Shown here piece after piece: positions 60,801 to 64,000 of a stretch of DNA of 64,000 nt. Every line of letters begins with the position of its first letter. The stretch's first letter is position 1. Origin of the DNA: Sinonovacula constricta. Its lineage: Eukaryota > Mollusca > Bivalvia > Cardiida > Solecurtidae. Made by a program: the position numbers and the translations under genes. The stretch is taken from assembly GCA_007844125.1 (NCBI GenBank), contig CM017572.1:28193248-28257247 (forward strand). Direction: 5' to 3'. Under the pieces are notes generated by a model. The model had not been told where the DNA came from. It worked only from the letters and a program-made list of their open reading frames with translations, and did not search any database.

Positions 60801-61107
60801 TAAAAAGGCAAAAAAAAATCAGTTTTGAATACACACATAAAAAATGTGACAATGTTTCTTCTCTTATATTACAAAAGGAGAATAATGGCCTGTTTGAAAT
60901 GGTCATCTCTTTAAATAGTTTTCTTCCAAGAATTAAACCATTTGGAATATGTATCTTTTGTTTATTTAAAAAAACAGAGATATAAATATACATATGTTTA
61001 TCCATTTTTTGTTGGCTAGTTGGTGTTTCATTATTTTCGCTATATAATCTATACATGTGCCCAATTGTTTATTAAAATAATATTAATATATGTCTATAAA
61101 ATTTCTT

Positions 61108-61510
61108 AAATCTAATGCTTAGAGTGAGTAACATCAGAATTGTGAGCAGACTGTATCTAAGTCATAACCGACACAACGCTTAGAGTGAGTAACATCAGAA
61201 TTGTGAAAGGACTGTATCTCAGTCATAACTTACACAGCGCTTAGAGTAACATCAGAATTATGAGCAGACTGTATCTAAGTCATAACCGACACAACGCTTA
61301 GAGTGAGTAACATCAGAATTGTGAAAGGACTGTATCTCAGTCATGACTGACACAACTCTTAGAGTAACACCAGAATTATGTGGGGACTGCATTTCAGTCA
61401 TAAATGACATAATGCTTAGAGTGAGTATCATCAGAATTTTTAGTTCACTGCATCTCAGTCATCAATGACATGATTCTATAATACAGTAACATCAGAATTA
61501 TGTAGCCACA
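61108..61510. repeat. 61-bp satellite array in intron 2 of gene C
   Basis: About seven monomers of the same satellite. The right edge (through ATGTAGCCACAAAATTTCC) is orthologous to the block B array, so the copy number difference arose inside the array. The single-copy stretch left of the block B array (25565-26090) is also missing here. Confidence 0.92.
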
Positions 61511-61689
61511 AAATTTCCATGATGTAAGTCACAAATCCTCCTAAAAAATTATGAGTTGTCATAAACACTGATATTGTTGAAAAAATATAATATGTATAAC
61601 TTAAGTCTAAGAAAATTCAAAGCACTATGTCAAAGAAATTGTTTTTCAATAAGAGCATTTATTTTAGTTTTTGGTTTTGTTTAAATTTA

Positions 61690-61900
61690 TTTATTTACAG
61701 TCAAGTTTTTTTCGCGACTGCCCACACTCTGTGAAGAACCAGTCCTCGGGTACTAAGTACATGCAGCATTGTGAAGAATATAGTCTTGCCGAAGGACCTA
61801 CATTGTAAGATTCATTTCGGGGTTCAAACGTCGGACCCTCCAATCCAAATTCCAATGTCTCAACCACTCAACCACAGATACCCAGCTATGGTTATCTTAG
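61690..61900 (-). repeat. tRNA-related SINE-like element in intron 2 of gene C
   Basis: Counterpart of 28490-28690. It has a short internal duplication (CAACCACT/CAACCACA) in the head that the block B copy lacks. Confidence 0.5.
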
Positions 61901-62071
61901 AGAAAGGTAGCATACATTTGAACTCACCTATCATTACACTAATAATGCACATGCAACCTTTTAGACTTAAATTTTAGTTCTTTAATTGTTGGAATATCTT
62001 GCTTGTCAACATTATACATGATACTATACATCCCAACTAATTCAGCAAAGAGACACGAAAGGTATACTTAC

Positions 62072-62972
62072 AGCTACCTCTTGTGGACCAACACAGCACA
62101 CATCGGTGGGCCGTCCATCTGTATCGCAGTACTTGGTTACCTTGTTATCTGACGGGTCTACAAGCTTCAGTCTTCTGTTATTGTAATCAGCAACCAAAAG
62201 ACTTCCATCACTGAGAAGACAGCAACCATAGATCAAACAATTGGCCTTATCCTCTGGTATACGGATGTTGAATTTTCTAACTTGTTTACTGTAAAGAGCT
62301 TGTTCCACTGTTGGTTTCTTTCCTGGTCTCACCACTGGCACCTCTCCTTGTTTCTCTCCTGGTCTCCTTAATGTATCCTGTACTGGTTTATCAACTTCGC
62401 CTTCCACAGCACAATGTGAGCTCACATCCTGTTCCCTTGTGATGTCTTCTTCAATAAGGGAATTGAAGAAGTTGAGTGAGTCAAGTACTTTCATGTCAGT
62501 CAGGAAGTTGAATTGACATCCCTTTATTACACTGTCCGACTCATTATAAAGTGCACCAACCTTTTGCGCTATTATCTTGCCCTTCTTCTTAAGGACAAAC
62601 AAATTGGCTTTCCAGTTTTTTGACTTTGTAATTTTGTCAAAGCATTGGATTATTTCATCTTTAGTTACAGCACATGCCTGCCGATGTTGTTTGGCAACTG
62701 CAAGAAGCTCTTCTTGTTTACTTTTGATATCCTTCTTACCCTTCTCTCTTAGCTCCTCAATTCGTGATAACAATTTCTTCGCATAATCTTCCAGATCTTT
62801 AAGAAAACCATCACCACTATGCTGAATATTAGCCACGTGCTTATCTAAAGCTTCAATAGCTTTGTTTATACTGTCCAGGGCCGATTTTAATTGTTCCGGG
62901 ACAGGTTGTAACTCAGGATCAGCATTGAGTTCATCAGAGGATTCCCTTATATTCTTGGGGTCCTGACATTTC
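62072..62972 (-). CDS. Gene C exon 2: end of B-box 2, coiled coil, linker, start of NHL propeller
   Basis: 901 bp with the same acceptor (TTTTCAG|G) and donor (GCT|GTAAGT) as gene B. It opens KCQDPKNI; gene B has His in place of the Pro. The Cys that most likely closes the B-box 2 zinc site is kept. The coiled coil and the linker motifs RPGEKQGEVP and RPGKKPTVEQ are conserved, and the frame is open throughout, which argues for selection on the protein. By analogy with gene B, exon 1 should lie about 1.7-2 kb further right, beyond the window. Confidence 0.82.
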
Positions 62973-64000
62973 CTGAAAAGAAATGGAAAAAAAAACCCAT
63001 ATGTCTAGGCTGAACAGCCCGTACACCACATGCAAGCTGAAAGATTCCACATAAAATAGCTTACCCTTGAGTATGACTAAAACACATGTAGTAAATGGCA
63101 TTATGAGTCGACGACGCTACCTTTCAAATACTAGCCTGCCAAAAATGTTGTTTTTTTAATTGGAAGTTGCCTTTGAAACAGAAACAATATTTTACACACA
63201 GTGATTCTGGTTGTTTATTTGGTTTCCACGGTGTCCACTCGAAGCAGATATAGTGCTGCCATCACTGTGTATAACATGCCGTGAACACCTGACGTGATAC
63301 CACAACCGGTCACATTATCCTGACACTGGGTCAACCAGTCGTGAAACTAGCCTTATATTTGATTAAACACCCTAGCAAGGGAACAATACCACTACCATTG
63401 TTAATGACTTTGGTATGTCACGATCCGGGATCGAGCCCTACCTGGAGCCGATGCTCTTCTGATTGCGCTTCCAAGTCGGGTACACACTGGTTTTAGTTTA
63501 AGAATCTAGATGCTCTGAATTTTAACAACATTTTTCTGAGACAATTTTGTTCAATTAATATATTCATAAAAATTAAGATGCTGAGGTAACATGCCTTTTT
63601 TACTTGGCTATTTTATATAATTTGCCAGGTAAATTATGTCAAAAAATATCATTGCACATGTGGAAATATCAGCCTATAGTCCCGGCGGCCGTTTTGTTAC
63701 TATCAACAGTGTCACAAGGATGCATACGCGGGATGATAACAGAAACAATAAGTATATTTTTACGTGGAATGTGTATTTCTATATATAAATTATTTGGTAT
63801 ATCAACTGTAAACAGTGGATGTATTACAATGTTTTGATACAAAATGTAAAATAACTGCTGATCTAACCAATTCAACATCATCCCAAATCTATGCGCATTT
63901 ATACAGTTTTAAACACAATTCATTGAATATCTGAATGCATTTCTAACCTTGCTGCTATTTTTTTGTTTTCTTTTCAGGCCAAGTACAATTAAAGAACCGT
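62973..64000 (-). other. Intron 1 of gene C, partial
   Basis: Aligns with intron 1 of gene B from the acceptor outward, interrupted by the SINE-like insert 63223-63480. Runs off the window before exon 1. Confidence 0.75.
63223..63480 (+). repeat. SINE-like family 2, copy 2, inserted only in block C
   Basis: Block B reads TTTATTTGG|TACACACTAG without interruption (about 30020), while block C has about 258 extra bases at the same point. The insert aligns to the plus-strand version of the 7396-7700 element and lacks its tRNA-like head. Its right end contains an antisense tRNA-like segment with box-B-like GGCTCGATCCC on the complementary strand. It lies in intron 1 of gene C. Confidence 0.7.

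Overview
The window looks like nuclear DNA of an invertebrate animal, most likely a bivalve mollusc. It is AT-rich, its genes are split by GT-AG introns, and it carries tRNA-derived SINEs, decayed LINEs, Tc1/mariner and hAT transposons and many satellite arrays. The gene family present, RING-less B-box / coiled-coil / NHL proteins (TRIM-like), is strongly expanded in bivalves. The species assignment is inference.

The only genes assembled with confidence are three tandem, same-strand (minus) paralogues of that family, called A, B and C here. Gene A has its first coding exon at 2763-3070, and its second exon begins at position 5 and leaves the window on the left. Gene B is complete: exon 1 31501-31808, exon 2 28856-29756, terminal exon 14671-15249, giving 595 residues. 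Gene C has exon 2 at 62072-62972 and its terminal exon at 50085-50660; its first exon should lie just beyond the right edge. Exon lengths, intron phases and splice sites agree between copies. The proteins would have two B-boxes, a coiled coil, a Pro/Gly linker and an NHL-type beta-propeller.

The repeated block is much larger than the exons. About 14.1-33.2 kb (block B) and 49.5-64 kb (block C) are homologous throughout, including the 11-14 kb second intron, the 3' flank and the old repeats in the intron. Block A (1-4.15 kb) shares the exon 1 end. Comparing B with C shows which insertions came later: a Tc1/mariner element (18.87-20.39 kb) whose exact empty site survives in C, a hAT nested inside another element (20.76-22.55 kb), a 61-bp satellite of about 36 copies in B against about 7 in C, and in C a MITE (55.06 kb), a decayed LINE (57.67-60.57 kb) and a SINE-like insertion (63.22 kb).

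The A-B spacer (4.2-14.1 kb) holds fragments of one LINE family on the minus strand, SINEs, a TIR element and a long (TA)n tract. The B-C spacer (33.2-49.5 kb) is a cluster of unrelated tandem arrays: a CCATAC minisatellite (35.6-37.6 kb), a 91-bp satellite (38.3-39.8 kb), a hAT remnant (40.4-41.3 kb), a 57-bp AT-rich array (41.5-42.1 kb) and a 31-bp satellite (42.5-46.6 kb) split by a second hAT copy. After these comes a single-copy stretch with an unrecognised intronless 155-codon ORF (47887-48354).
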